This document shows, piece by piece, positions 1 to 7,310 of a DNA stretch of 27,485 nucleotides. The stretch is from UBA4735 sp036569845 (GTDB lineage Bacteria > Chloroflexota > Limnocylindria > P2-11E): the NCBI GenBank assembly GCA_036569845.1, contig DATCPY010000082.1, forward strand, positions 1 through 27,485, in the 5' to 3' direction. How positions within the stretch are numbered: the stretch's first letter is position 1; each line of letters begins with the position of its first letter. The position numbers and the translations under genes are program-made. The notes below the pieces were generated by a model. That model worked only from the letters and a program-made list of their open reading frames with translations. It ran no database searches and had not been told where the DNA came from.

Positions 1-2
1 GC

Positions 3-494
3 GTCGCGCTCGCTACGGGGCGCGAGCTGTGGCGGCCCATCACCATCGGTCCGTTCCGCCGCGCCGGTGAGGAGATGGCCCGCTGGCTGCGCGCGCTCGC
101 GGAGAAGAGCGATCACCCATACGTCACGGTCGCGACGAAGCTATTCGCGTCGATGACCCCGCGCCACGAGGTCCTCGTGCACGGCGATTACCACCATCAC
201 AACCTGCTGCGCCACTCCGGGCGATGGCTCGCGATCGACCCCAAGCCCCTCATCGCCGAGCCCGAGTTCGATGTCGTCACGCTGCTGTGGAACCCGCTCC
301 ACGTCGTGCCGACGCGTGAGCTCATCGAGCGGCGGATCTCGCAGCTCGCGGCCGGTGGCCTCGACGAGCGCCGCATCCGGGATTGGGCCGTCGTGCGGGG
401 GACGCAGCTCGGGCTACCGCTCGGCCCGGGCGAGGACGAGGCGACGGCGCGTCAGCTGAGCGTGGTGCGCTCGCTGCTGGAGGAGCCGGGCTAG
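3..494 (+). CDS. Aminoglycoside/hydroxyurea phosphotransferase-like kinase (3' part)
   Basis: This is the C-terminal part of a protein kinase-like antibiotic phosphotransferase; the frame is open to the window's left edge, so the start lies upstream. About 163 residues are visible. The sequence HGDYHHHNLLR matches the Brenner-type catalytic loop of APH enzymes (HGDxxxxN), and IDPKPLIAEPEFDV supplies the metal-binding Asp that follows. The 'xDPKPLxGxPxxDV' form is typical of the streptomycin 6-kinase/hydroxyurea kinase (APH_6_hur) branch. That family transfers phosphate from ATP to small hydroxyl-bearing compounds in the cytoplasm; the true substrate cannot be read from sequence. Its TAG stop shares the palindrome CTAG with the stop of the convergent glycosidase gene. 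Family assignment is firm; the substrate is unknown. Confidence 0.8.
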   Translation, partial: VALATGRELWRPITIGPFRRAGEEMARWLRALAEKSDHPYVTVATKLFASMTPRHEVLVHGDYHHHNLLRHSGRWLAIDPKPLIAEPEFDVVTLLWNPLHVVPTRELIERRISQLAAGGLDERRIRDWAVVRGTQLGLPLGPGEDEATARQLSVVRSLLEEPG

Positions 495-1813
495 GGCTTC
501 GTGAGGAGGATCGCGTTCGGCAGGAGCCGGCCTGGTCCAACGGTGTACTGACCTTCGATCCACATCGCCGCGGTCCCGCCGCCGTCGAGGTTGATCGCGT
601 CCTTCACCCCGAGCGCCTGCAGCACGAGCTGCGCCTCCTGGAGCGAGGCGTTGTCGACGACCACGAGGTAGATGTACGTGCCGTCGGTGCCCATCGAGCC
701 CTTGAGACCCTTCTCTGTCTGCTTCACCGTCTGCTCGGCCGAGATGTCGAGCACCGCGCCGCCCTGGAGCAGGAGCATGAACATCGAGATGCCGGCAGTG
801 ATCGGATTGTTCGCGGTCGAGCCCTGCCCGTACACGTACGCGCGCCGGTAATACGTCGGGGTCTTTCCGTTGAAGATCACCAGCCCGTTCTGTCCGATGA
901 GCGCCGGCTTATTGATCCAGGTGCCGAGGTCGCTGTTCCACATCGCGTAGTCATAGGAGTTGATCTTGCCCGCGCACTCGGCGTAGTCGGGAGGGCAGAG
1001 GTAAGTGCCGTGGATCGCGGCGTACGCGTGATCGGCCGTGGCGTACTGATCGAGCGGCTTCACCGGGCAGTTGTTGGCGCAGTACGACGCGTTCGCGGTC
1101 ACGGTCTTCACCGTGACGTCGGCGAGCCGTTCCTTGATGAGGTGCGTCGTGAACGTGCCGCGCGCGGTCGGCACGCCGAGGGTGCTCGAGCCGGTCGGGC
1201 TATACACACCGGCCGGTTGCGGCGGAAGCGTCCCGTCGGGATTGAGCACTGTGACGAGCCAGAAGACGCCGTAGTCCTCCATCCAGGTCGCGCCTTCGAC
1301 GAGCGGGCGGAGGTACAGGCGGTAGTAGCCCGGAACGAGTGGCGCCTGGATCGTGAATTGGAACCACGCGACCTGACCCGGTCCGACGTACGGCGCGGGC
1401 TGCAGCGCGATCCGGTTGAAGCGGGGCCACCCGGTGCTCGGTGACCCCTGCGTGCCGTCTCCGCCGAGCGGGCTCGCCTGATCCTGACCGGGCTCGGGCC
1501 CCCAGGTGCCGAGGTAGGCGACCTCACCGAGCCGCCCGTTCACCCAGCCGCGCGATCCGGAGTTGTAGTACGCCACGGTCGCGGTCGAGCGATCGCCGGG
1601 GCAGAGGGTCGGGTAGCCGCTCTGGCCGTACCACTGCGCATGGAAGCCTGGCTGACCGGCCGCGAACCCCGCGGGGGGTGGGATGCCGGGCCCGGTGCTA
1701 CCGGCGCAGGTCGCTGCCGCGGCGACCGAGCGTGGCGCCGCTGGCCCGACCAGCAGTGTGGCGGCGACCAGCAGAGCCGCGAATAGGCGCGCGAACGCGG
1801 CTCCGTTGACCAT
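491..1813 (-). CDS. Secreted phosphodiester glycosidase (NAGPA-like) with N-terminal Ig-like domain
   Basis: A 440-residue protein with an N-terminal signal peptide: basic start, hydrophobic stretch from about residue 8 to 24, and an Ala-rich cleavage region near 32. Residues about 50-195 form a beta-rich module with W-G-P-E-P and Y-R-L-Y-L-R-P-L patterns and an E-D-Y-G-V-F-W ending, resembling NBR1-type Ig-like domains seen in secreted proteins. The C-terminal half (about 215-440) matches the phosphodiester glycosidase family (NAGPA/DUF2233), with the signature N-L-D-G-G-G-T at 408-414. Members cleave GlcNAc-1-phosphodiesters or act on cell-surface polymers; the substrate here is unknown. 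The product is expected outside the membrane. It is transcribed with or just after the lipase maturation factor gene, 72 bases upstream. Confidence 0.8.
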   Translation of the reverse strand: MVNGAAFARLFAALLVAATLLVGPAAPRSVAAAATCAGSTGPGIPPPAGFAAGQPGFHAQWYGQSGYPTLCPGDRSTATVAYYNSGSRGWVNGRLGEVAYLGTWGPEPGQDQASPLGGDGTQGSPSTGWPRFNRIALQPAPYVGPGQVAWFQFTIQAPLVPGYYRLYLRPLVEGATWMEDYGVFWLVTVLNPDGTLPPQPAGVYSPTGSSTLGVPTARGTFTTHLIKERLADVTVKTVTANASYCANNCPVKPLDQYATADHAYAAIHGTYLCPPDYAECAGKINSYDYAMWNSDLGTWINKPALIGQNGLVIFNGKTPTYYRRAYVYGQGSTANNPITAGISMFMLLLQGGAVLDISAEQTVKQTEKGLKGSMGTDGTYIYLVVVDNASLQEAQLVLQALGVKDAINLDGGGTAAMWIEGQYTVGPGRLLPNAILLTKP

Positions 1814-1885
1814 CCGGAGGGCTAACGCGCGGGCCGAAGGGCGTGTTGCGTCCCCCGTTCGGGCGACCGTGCCGCAGGCCGGCTG

Positions 1886-3310
1886 CTACGGGTCGGGGAG
1901 CGACACCGGCGGCACGTAGGACCGGACGAACGTGCGGTGCCACCACGCGCCGGAGGCGCGGCGCTCGGCCGGGGTCGTGAAGCGGTAGAGCCAGAGCTGC
2001 GCGCGGACGACCTTGGGCGGCAGGCCGTCGAACGGGTCTCGGGCCAGCAGCTGGAGGACGGCGTGATCACCCTCGAGGAGCTTCGCCAGCAGCGGCATGA
2101 ACCACTCGTGGTAGCGGGGTGACGAGAACGCCGCGAACCACATCAGCCAGTCGAGGCGGAGGTGATAGGGCGCGTACTGCGGTGGGCGGCGGCGCACGTC
2201 GCCGGGCTTCGCCTTGAATTCGTACGCGCGCCACTCGCTCGCGTCGGTGGGCTCGGGGTCGACGGTCCCTTCGATGATCACCTCGTAGCGCTGTTTCGTG
2301 ACGCTGCCGAATGCGCCGTAGGCGTTCACCAGGTGCAGCGGATCGAAGCTCGAGTTCATCAGCTGCTCCGACGACAGGAGGTTCTTTGCCGGCCGGTAGC
2401 TGAGGCCGATGACGAGCAGCGTCACGAGGATGACCGCGATCGCCTGCGGGAGCGAGGACTCGAGGCCGGGCGGGGCGATCCTGACCACGCGTCCGAGCGC
2501 CGCATCGTCGAACGCCGAGAACGCGAGCACGATCGTGATCACGTTCAGCCAAGAGAAGTTGCCGCTGAGGACGAGCCACGATTGGGTCGCGACGATGATC
2601 AGGCCGGCGACGGTCGCGACCGGCTGGGGCGCGAAGAGGAACGGTGGCACGACGAGCTGCGCGACGTGGTTGCCGAGCACCTCGCCGCGATGCAGGACCC
2701 GCGGGAGGCGGTGGAAGTACCAGCTCAGCGGGTTCGGCATGGGCTGGGTCTCGTGGTGGTAATAGAGGCAGGTGAGATCGCGCCAGCACGCGTCACCGCG
2801 CATCTTGATGAGGCCGGCGCCGAACTCCAGCCGGAACACCAGCCAGCGCGCCAGGTAGATCAGCGGGAGGGGCGTGACGGTCCAGGCCGGACCGAGGAAG
2901 ATCGCGAGGAAGCCGGCCTCGAGGAGCAGCGTTTCCCAGCCGAAGCTGTAGAAGGTCTGCCCGACGTTCACGATCGAGAGGTACAACGCCCAGAGCACGA
3001 CCCACACGAGCATCTCGAGGGGGAGCGGCCACCCGTCAGGCATGCCGATGACAACGAGCACGCTCAGGCCCAGTCCGGTCCACCCGACGGCGCGGAGGAT
3101 CCGGTCCGAGTAGCGGACAAAGAACAGGCTTGGCGACGCCCGGAACGGCACGTGGGCGATGAGATCCGGTACCGGCAGCAGGCCGCGCTCGCCGAGGAGC
3201 GGGGTGAACTGGCGGAGCACGACGAGGAACGCCAGCAGATAGATCGCGCCGATGCCGCGCTCGATCACGAGCCGGGCCAGCCAGTAGTCGGGCGTCCCGA
3301 TCCAGCTCAT
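1886..3310 (-). CDS. Lipase maturation factor family membrane protein
   Basis: A 474-residue polytopic membrane protein. Several hydrophobic helices span roughly residues 10-310, followed by a soluble C-terminal domain. The segment W-R-D-L-T-C-L-Y-Y-H-H-E-T-Q-P-M-P-N-P and the later N-A-Y-G-A-F-G-S-V stretch are hallmark blocks of the LMF1-like family; W-R-A-Y-E-F-K and P-Y-H-L-R-L-D-W-L-M-W-F-A follow in the expected order. Vertebrate LMF1 helps fold lipases in the ER; the bacterial role is not established. The ATG at 3310 has no Shine-Dalgarno sequence, but TAGCCT lies nine bases upstream, so the mRNA may be leaderless. It is divergent from the sigma factor gene. The family call is strong; the function in bacteria is unknown. 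Confidence 0.85.
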   Translation of the reverse strand: MSWIGTPDYWLARLVIERGIGAIYLLAFLVVLRQFTPLLGERGLLPVPDLIAHVPFRASPSLFFVRYSDRILRAVGWTGLGLSVLVVIGMPDGWPLPLEMLVWVVLWALYLSIVNVGQTFYSFGWETLLLEAGFLAIFLGPAWTVTPLPLIYLARWLVFRLEFGAGLIKMRGDACWRDLTCLYYHHETQPMPNPLSWYFHRLPRVLHRGEVLGNHVAQLVVPPFLFAPQPVATVAGLIIVATQSWLVLSGNFSWLNVITIVLAFSAFDDAALGRVVRIAPPGLESSLPQAIAVILVTLLVIGLSYRPAKNLLSSEQLMNSSFDPLHLVNAYGAFGSVTKQRYEVIIEGTVDPEPTDASEWRAYEFKAKPGDVRRRPPQYAPYHLRLDWLMWFAAFSSPRYHEWFMPLLAKLLEGDHAVLQLLARDPFDGLPPKVVRAQLWLYRFTTPAERRASGAWWHRTFVRSYVPPVSLPDP

Positions 3311-3319
3311 CGGGTCGAG

Positions 3320-3325
3320 AGGCTA
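3320..3325 (-). promoter_or_regulatory. Candidate -10 box for a leaderless lipase maturation factor mRNA
   Basis: Read on the minus strand, TAGCCT (TAnnnT) ends nine bases before the ATG at 3310, and no purine-rich ribosome site lies between. The same arrangement occurs upstream of other genes in this window. No convincing -35 is seen. Confidence 0.35.
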
Positions 3326-3384
3326 CCCCGGAAATGCCGTTGGGGTGCCCCGTGGTAGACCGACTACATAAAGGACGCCGCTCG

Positions 3385-3903
3385 ATGCTCGTTGAGATGA
3401 AGACCGTGAACGCCGACGTCGCAGGCTGGGAAGCCCTGTACGAACGCGAGTACCCCCGGCTCCTGCGCGCGCTCACGGCGATCGGCGGCGACGAAGGCGC
3501 CGCCGAGGACGCGGTCCAGGAGGCGTTCGTGCGCGGATACAAGCAGGGGCTCGCGACGCTCGAGCGGCCCGGAGCGTGGCTCCTGGTCGTCGCGACCCGC
3601 GTCCTCTTCCGCGACCGCCGCCGCCGCGTCACCGACGTCGCGGTCGAGACTCTCCCCGGATCACGTGATGAGATCGATTTCGCGATCGAGCGCGCCGATC
3701 TCCTCGCGGCGCTGCGGCAGCTCCCCGAGCGGCAGCGCGCGGTCGTCGTGGCGCGCTACTACTACGACCAGAGCTACCTGGAGATCGCGAAAGCCTTCGC
3801 CATCCGTACCGGTACGGTCGGAGCGACGCTCGCCCAGGCGCTCGCGAAGCTGCGGGCGGCCCAGGCGGCGCGGCAGCTCGTGCGCGGGGCGATGCGGCCG
3901 TGA
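3385..3903 (+). CDS. ECF-type RNA polymerase sigma factor
   Basis: A 172-residue sigma-70 family protein of extracytoplasmic-function size. Region 2 is visible near residues 10-75 (W-E-A-L-Y-E-R-E-Y-P-R-L-L-R, then A-E-D-A-V-Q-E-A-F-V-R-G, then P-G-A-W-L-L-V-V-A-T-R). Region 4 follows at about 105-160 (L-P-E-R-Q-R-A-V-V-V-A-R-Y-Y-Y-D, then a helix-turn-helix with Y-L-E-I-A-K-A). It should redirect RNA polymerase to a small regulon. I chose ATG 3385 because AAGGACG at 3371-3377 is well spaced; an in-frame ATG at 3334 extends the frame by 17 residues without a ribosome site. The stop overlaps the next start as GTGA, so the downstream membrane protease is translationally coupled and a natural candidate for its regulator. 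Confidence 0.85.
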   Translation: MLVEMKTVNADVAGWEALYEREYPRLLRALTAIGGDEGAAEDAVQEAFVRGYKQGLATLERPGAWLLVVATRVLFRDRRRRVTDVAVETLPGSRDEIDFAIERADLLAALRQLPERQRAVVVARYYYDQSYLEIAKAFAIRTGTVGATLAQALAKLRAAQAARQLVRGAMRP

Positions 3904-5423
3904 AGGAGCGTGATCAGGACGTCATCGGGGTCGCCCTCGCGCGAGCCATCGACACGCAGCGGGTCCGTGAGACGCCGTTCGCATCGTCCCGTGTCGCGGC
4001 GCGCTTGGTACCCACGACAACGCGGCGCTTCACGCTCCAGCTCGCCCTCGCGGTCGCGCTCATCACGCTGGGCGCCGGCGGCGCGCTGCTCGGTCAGACG
4101 GACCTCACGCGCGTCGCATCCGCCGGCGCTGCCCCGCGGCTCGGCCCGGTCGCGCGCGCGGCGCCCGGCGCGCCGGTGGTCGTCGGCCACATCGAGGACG
4201 CGATCAATCCGATCACCGCGCGCTATGTCGAGCGAGTGATCGCCGACGCGCAATCCGCGGGGGCACCCGCGGTCGTCTTCGTGATCAACACGCCCGGCGG
4301 GCTCATCGACTCGACGTACCGCATCACCACGGCGTTCCTCAATGCGCCCCTCCCGGTCGTGACGTACGTCGCGCCGTCGGGGGCGCGTGCCGCGTCCGCG
4401 GGCACGTTCATCACGATGGCCGGGGCGGTCGCGGCGATGGCTCCGGCGACGAACATTGGGGCCGCCCATCCGGTGGATAGCTCCGGTGGCGACATCCAGG
4501 GGGACCTCCGCCTCAAGGCCGAGAACGATGCCGCGGCGCAGATCACGAAGATCGCGAAGGCGCGGGGACGCAACGAGCAGTGGGCCGAGGACGCGGTCCG
4601 CAAGAGCGTGAGCATCCGCGACGACGAAGCGCTGAGCCTCAAGGTGGTCGATCTGATCGCCCGCGACCTGCCCGATCTGCTCGTGCAGATCGACGGCCGC
4701 ACGGTCCAGGTGAACGGTCAGCCGGTCACGCTCGCCACGAAGACCGCGGCCATCGACGACGACGGCATGAATCTGTTCGAGGCGTTCCTGCACCTCATCG
4801 TCGATCCGCAGATCTCGGTGCTGCTGTTCAGCCTCGGTTCGCTCGCCGTCCTCTTCGAGCTGCAGAACCCCGGGCTGATCCTGCCCGGCATCGTGGGGGT
4901 GATCTCGATCGTGCTCGCGCTGTTCTCGTTCGGGACGCTCGACGCGAACGCGGCCGGCGTCGCCTTGATGCTGTTCGCGATCGTCCTGTTCATCGCCGAC
5001 ATCAAGATGCCCACGCACGGCTTCCTGACCGCCGGGGCGATCGCGTCGCTCGTGCTCGGGATCATCGTGCTGTTCCCGCCGGCCCGCCCGACGTTCCCCG
5101 GACTTCGCTATTCGGCGGACCCGCTCACGATCCTGCTCGTCGTCGGCGTGATGACGCTGCTGTTCGGGTACGTCGTGCGGGCGGCCGTCGGCTTCCAGCG
5201 GCTCCCGGTGGCCAGCGGCGCAGCGCTCCTCGTCGGATCGCTCGGCGTGGCCAAGACCGAGCTCGCGCCCGGAGGCATCGTCCGCGCCGGCGGCGACGAA
5301 TGGACCGCGGTAAGCGAAGGCGGTCCGATCCCGCAGGGCGCGATGGTCCGCGTGCGGCGTATCGACGGCGTTCGACTTATCGTCGGACCGGAGGCCTCGT
5401 CCTCCGGAAGAAGGGAAAGCTGA
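3900..5423 (+). CDS. NfeD family / ClpP-class membrane serine protease with N-terminal cytoplasmic tail
   Basis: A 507-residue membrane protease of the NfeD (1510-N/STOPP) family. A basic tail of about 43 residues precedes a transmembrane helix at about 44-65. The ClpP-like catalytic domain covers about 90-285, with the nucleophile Ser166 in G-A-R-A-A-S-A-G and the likely general-base Lys206 in L-R-L-K-A-E-N-D. Their 40-residue spacing fits the Ser-Lys dyad known in this family. Four to five hydrophobic helices (about 300-405) and a C-terminal NfeD OB-fold domain (about 435-500) follow. Family members cleave hydrophobic segments of stomatin-type partners, and such a partner is encoded immediately downstream with a TGATG overlap. 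The tail upstream of the first helix is unusual: with an ECF sigma gene coupled upstream by GTGA, it may act as an anti-sigma segment (inference). Confidence 0.88.
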   Translation: MKERDQDVIGVALARAIDTQRVRETPFASSRVAARLVPTTTRRFTLQLALAVALITLGAGGALLGQTDLTRVASAGAAPRLGPVARAAPGAPVVVGHIEDAINPITARYVERVIADAQSAGAPAVVFVINTPGGLIDSTYRITTAFLNAPLPVVTYVAPSGARAASAGTFITMAGAVAAMAPATNIGAAHPVDSSGGDIQGDLRLKAENDAAAQITKIAKARGRNEQWAEDAVRKSVSIRDDEALSLKVVDLIARDLPDLLVQIDGRTVQVNGQPVTLATKTAAIDDDGMNLFEAFLHLIVDPQISVLLFSLGSLAVLFELQNPGLILPGIVGVISIVLALFSFGTLDANAAGVALMLFAIVLFIADIKMPTHGFLTAGAIASLVLGIIVLFPPARPTFPGLRYSADPLTILLVVGVMTLLFGYVVRAAVGFQRLPVASGAALLVGSLGVAKTELAPGGIVRAGGDEWTAVSEGGPIPQGAMVRVRRIDGVRLIVGPEASSSGRRES

Positions 5424-6304
5424 TGCCTACCGAGCTCGTGGTCATAGGGTTCCTCCTCGTCATCGCGCTCCTGATCCTGCGGACGGTGGTCCACATCGTC
5501 CCGGAGTACCAGCGCCTGGTCGTGTTCGCGCTCGGCCGGTACCAGAAGACCGCTGGTCCTGGCCTGGTGCTGCTGCTGCCGCCGCCCATCCAGAGCAGCG
5601 TCACGGTCGACCTCCGGGAATTCAGCGTGGAGATCCCACAGCAGACCTGCATCACGAAGGACAACGCGACGATCTCGATCGACTTCCTGATCTTCCAGCA
5701 GGTCGTCGAGGCATCTGACTCGGTGATCAAGGTCCAGAACTTCCGCCAGCAGGTCCAGCAGATCGCCTCGACCACGCTGCGCGCGGTCATCGGCGACCTC
5801 GTCCTCGACGATGCGTTCGCCAAGCGCGAGCAGATGAACGAGGTGCTGCGGATCAAGCTCGACGACGAGACCCACCGCTGGGGCGTCAAGGTGAACCGGG
5901 TGGAGATCCGCGAGATCGTGCCGCCACGTGAGATCCAGGAGGCGATGACCCGTCAGATGACGGCCGAGCGGATCCGGCGAGCGTCGGTGACCGAGGCAGA
6001 GGGGAAGCGGGCCTCCGCGATCCTCGTGGCCGAGGGCGACAAGCAGTCGAACATCCTCCAGGCCGAAGGTGCGCGGCAATCCGCGATCCTGCGGGCAGAA
6101 GGCTTCGCCCTCGCCCTGGGCAAGATCAACGAGACCGCCATGTCCGCGGACGCGCGGACGATCACGTTGCAGTACTTCGAGGCGCTGAAGGCCCTCGGTG
6201 CGTCACCGGCGACGAAGTTCATCATCCCGACCGAGTTCAGCGCCCTCGCCGCACCCCTCGCCGCGATGGCGAGAAGTGCGGCGGAGCCGCCCGCGAAGGG
6301 CTAG
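5423..6304 (+). CDS. SPFH domain / slipin (stomatin-like) protein
   Basis: A 293-residue stomatin/slipin. One N-terminal membrane helix (residues about 4-22) is followed by the band-7/SPFH domain (about 25-185: V-P-E-Y-Q-R-L-V-V-F-A-L-G-R-Y, then V-E-I-P-Q-Q-T-C-I-T-K-D-N-A, then R-E-I-V-P-P-R-E-I-Q-E-A-M). A charged coiled-coil with A-E-G repeats (about 190-245) and a hydrophobic C-terminus complete it. Slipins oligomerise at the membrane and organise microdomains; the adjacent NfeD protease is the classic partner and protease of the C-terminal region. The start ATG overlaps the protease stop (TGATG). The frame stays open far upstream inside the protease gene, but that portion is not coding for this protein. 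Assignment is firm. Confidence 0.9.
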   Translation: MPTELVVIGFLLVIALLILRTVVHIVPEYQRLVVFALGRYQKTAGPGLVLLLPPPIQSSVTVDLREFSVEIPQQTCITKDNATISIDFLIFQQVVEASDSVIKVQNFRQQVQQIASTTLRAVIGDLVLDDAFAKREQMNEVLRIKLDDETHRWGVKVNRVEIREIVPPREIQEAMTRQMTAERIRRASVTEAEGKRASAILVAEGDKQSNILQAEGARQSAILRAEGFALALGKINETAMSADARTITLQYFEALKALGASPATKFIIPTEFSALAAPLAAMARSAAEPPAKG

Positions 6305-6307
6305 CTG

Positions 6308-6526
6308 CTAGCGCCCGCGGAGGCGGACGAAGGGACGGCGCGACCGGCCAGGAGGCGCGCTGTCCCCGCGGTCCGCGCCCGCGAGCCGGATCGCCATCGG
6401 CCGGGCCAACCGGCGCTGGCCGAAGGGCGAGTAGACGCGCGGCGGGATGTCGCGGAGCGGCGCGCGGAGGGCTGCTCGCGCGCCGCCCGCGGACGAAGGA
6501 AGGGGAAAGGCGATAGCGATGGCCAT
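6308..6526 (-). CDS. Small Arg-rich protein, probable SOS (LexA) target, function unknown
   Basis: A 72-residue reading frame whose product I do not recognise. It starts with a short hydrophobic, Pro-containing segment (M-A-I-A-I-A-F-P-L-P) and is otherwise rich in Arg, Pro, Ala and Gly, with a predicted high positive charge. Several facts support it as a gene. A GAGGTG ribosome site sits six bases before the ATG. A near-consensus promoter lies about 95 bases upstream on the same strand, with one LexA box in its spacer and another over the start site. Its stop lies three bases from the convergent slipin stop, a packing typical of real genes here. Small LexA-controlled proteins often block cell division or modulate repair; which applies here is unknown. 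Confidence 0.55.
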   Translation of the reverse strand: MAIAIAFPLPSSAGGARAALRAPLRDIPPRVYSPFGQRRLARPMAIRLAGADRGDSAPPGRSRRPFVRLRGR

Positions 6527-6572
6527 GGCTCACCTCGTGACGGCGGATTTCGCCTGCTCCGAAGAGCCCCTC

Positions 6573-6590
6573 GACCACCGGAAGGTGGTC
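6573..6590 (-). other. Hairpin in the leader of the LexA-controlled small gene
   Basis: GACCACC and GGTGGTC form a seven-base perfect stem around a four-base loop, within the predicted 5' leader of the minus-strand small gene. It has no T-run, so it is not an obvious terminator. Its role is unknown; it could affect mRNA stability or translation. Confidence 0.4.
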
Positions 6591-6609
6591 GCTCCTCTGG
6601 AGAATCGTC

Positions 6610-6621
6610 GAACAGACGTTC
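6610..6621. promoter_or_regulatory. LexA (SOS) box 1, Gram-positive type
   Basis: GAAC-AGAC-GTTC is a perfect match to the core GAAC-N4-GTTC, and the centre also fits the R-N-R-Y preference of the Bacillus-type LexA box. It covers the predicted start site of the minus-strand small gene, where bound LexA would block transcription. Confidence 0.7.
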
Positions 6622-6625
6622 GGGC

Positions 6626-6653
6626 ATCATAGAACGCGTGTTCGAACTGTCAA
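6626..6653 (-). promoter_or_regulatory. Near-consensus sigma-70 promoter for the small LexA-controlled gene
   Basis: On the minus strand, TTGACA (6653 to 6648) is followed by a 16-base spacer and TATGAT (6631 to 6626). This is one of the strongest promoter matches in the window. LexA box 2 fills the spacer and box 1 covers the expected start site near 6619. Confidence 0.65.
6632..6643. promoter_or_regulatory. LexA (SOS) box 2, Gram-positive type
   Basis: GAAC-GCGT-GTTC is a perfect core match with an R-N-R-Y centre, 10 bases from box 1. It sits in the -35/-10 spacer of the minus-strand promoter and only 26 bases before the GTG start of the plus-strand ligase-like gene, so it could control both. 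Confidence 0.7.
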
Positions 6654-6669
6654 GAGGTCGAGAACGGGC

Positions 6670-7290
6670 GTGAAATACTCGATTCCGGTGGAAGCGACCG
6701 CGCTCGGCGCCGACCTGGCCCCGCAGCGGCCCAAGCCGGTACGGGAGCACGTCGAGCTGCCGAACCACATCCTCGAGCCCGCATGGCAGGGGACCAGGGT
6801 GCTCGTCCGCATCGGTACGGATGGGCCGCGGTTCGTCGGCTACGACGGTCCGGTGGACGGGTCGCGCGAGCTCTTCGACGCGATCCGGGCCGAGACGCAC
6901 GCCGACAGCGCGATCCTCGACGGCGTGCTGGTCACGAACTGGGAGGACGATCGCGACCTCGAGATGGACCAGCAGGGCAACGCGTTCACCCGGGAGCTGC
7001 CGCGGCGCCAGATCTTCGGCGCGTTCGACCTGCTCGAAGTCGATGGCGATCCGCTGATCGGCGTCCCGCTGCTCGAGCGCAAACGGCACCTCGAGAGCCT
7101 GGTGACCCCGAGCCCGAACGTCCGGCTGACGGCGTACGTCACCCGCGGCCTGCGCGCCTGGCGCGACACGCTCACCGGTCTCGGCTTCAAACGCGTGGTG
7201 CTCAAGGACTGGAACAGCCCATACTCGCCGGGCCAGACTGCGAGCTCGTGGCTGATCGTGGACAAGCTCAACCCCCCAAAGCTCAAGTAA
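6670..7290 (+). CDS. ATP-dependent DNA ligase-like protein lacking catalytic residues (pseudo-ligase)
   Basis: A 206-residue protein that follows the layout of the adenylation domain of LigD-type ATP-dependent ligases. Residues 36-43 (E-P-A-W-Q-G-T-R) align with motif I, normally E-P-K-W-D-G-x-R, so the lysine that carries AMP is Ala38 and the Asp is Gln40. L-D-G-V at 83-86 replaces the usual L-D-G-E. F-D-L-L at 119-122 and the following E-R-K-R-H-L are kept. K-R-V-V at 174-177 replaces the usual E-G-V-V, and W-L-I-V-D at 194-198 replaces W-L-K. The fold therefore seems kept while the chemistry is lost. It starts at GTG 6670 next to two LexA boxes, and lies 20 bases before the glutamate dehydrogenase gene. 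A DNA- or nucleotide-binding role in damage response is inference. Confidence 0.7.
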   Translation: MKYSIPVEATALGADLAPQRPKPVREHVELPNHILEPAWQGTRVLVRIGTDGPRFVGYDGPVDGSRELFDAIRAETHADSAILDGVLVTNWEDDRDLEMDQQGNAFTRELPRRQIFGAFDLLEVDGDPLIGVPLLERKRHLESLVTPSPNVRLTAYVTRGLRAWRDTLTGLGFKRVVLKDWNSPYSPGQTASSWLIVDKLNPPKLK

Positions 7291-7310
7291 GCGCGAAGGA
7301 GAGCCACCGC

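Noticed and set aside
2162..3358. A 398-codon open frame on the plus strand
   Set aside because: It lies wholly antisense to the lipase maturation factor gene. Its composition (rich in Arg, Glu, Asp and His, with no domain) is the usual shadow of GC-rich coding sequence.
3774..5018. A 414-codon open frame on the minus strand
   Set aside because: It is antisense to the NfeD protease gene, with low-complexity Arg/Asp/Glu composition and no recognisable motif.
6237..6578. A longer minus-strand frame (113 codons) overlapping the small LexA-linked gene
   Set aside because: It overlaps the end of the slipin gene, is extremely Pro/Arg-rich, and its start has no ribosome site as good as that of the frame at 6308-6526.
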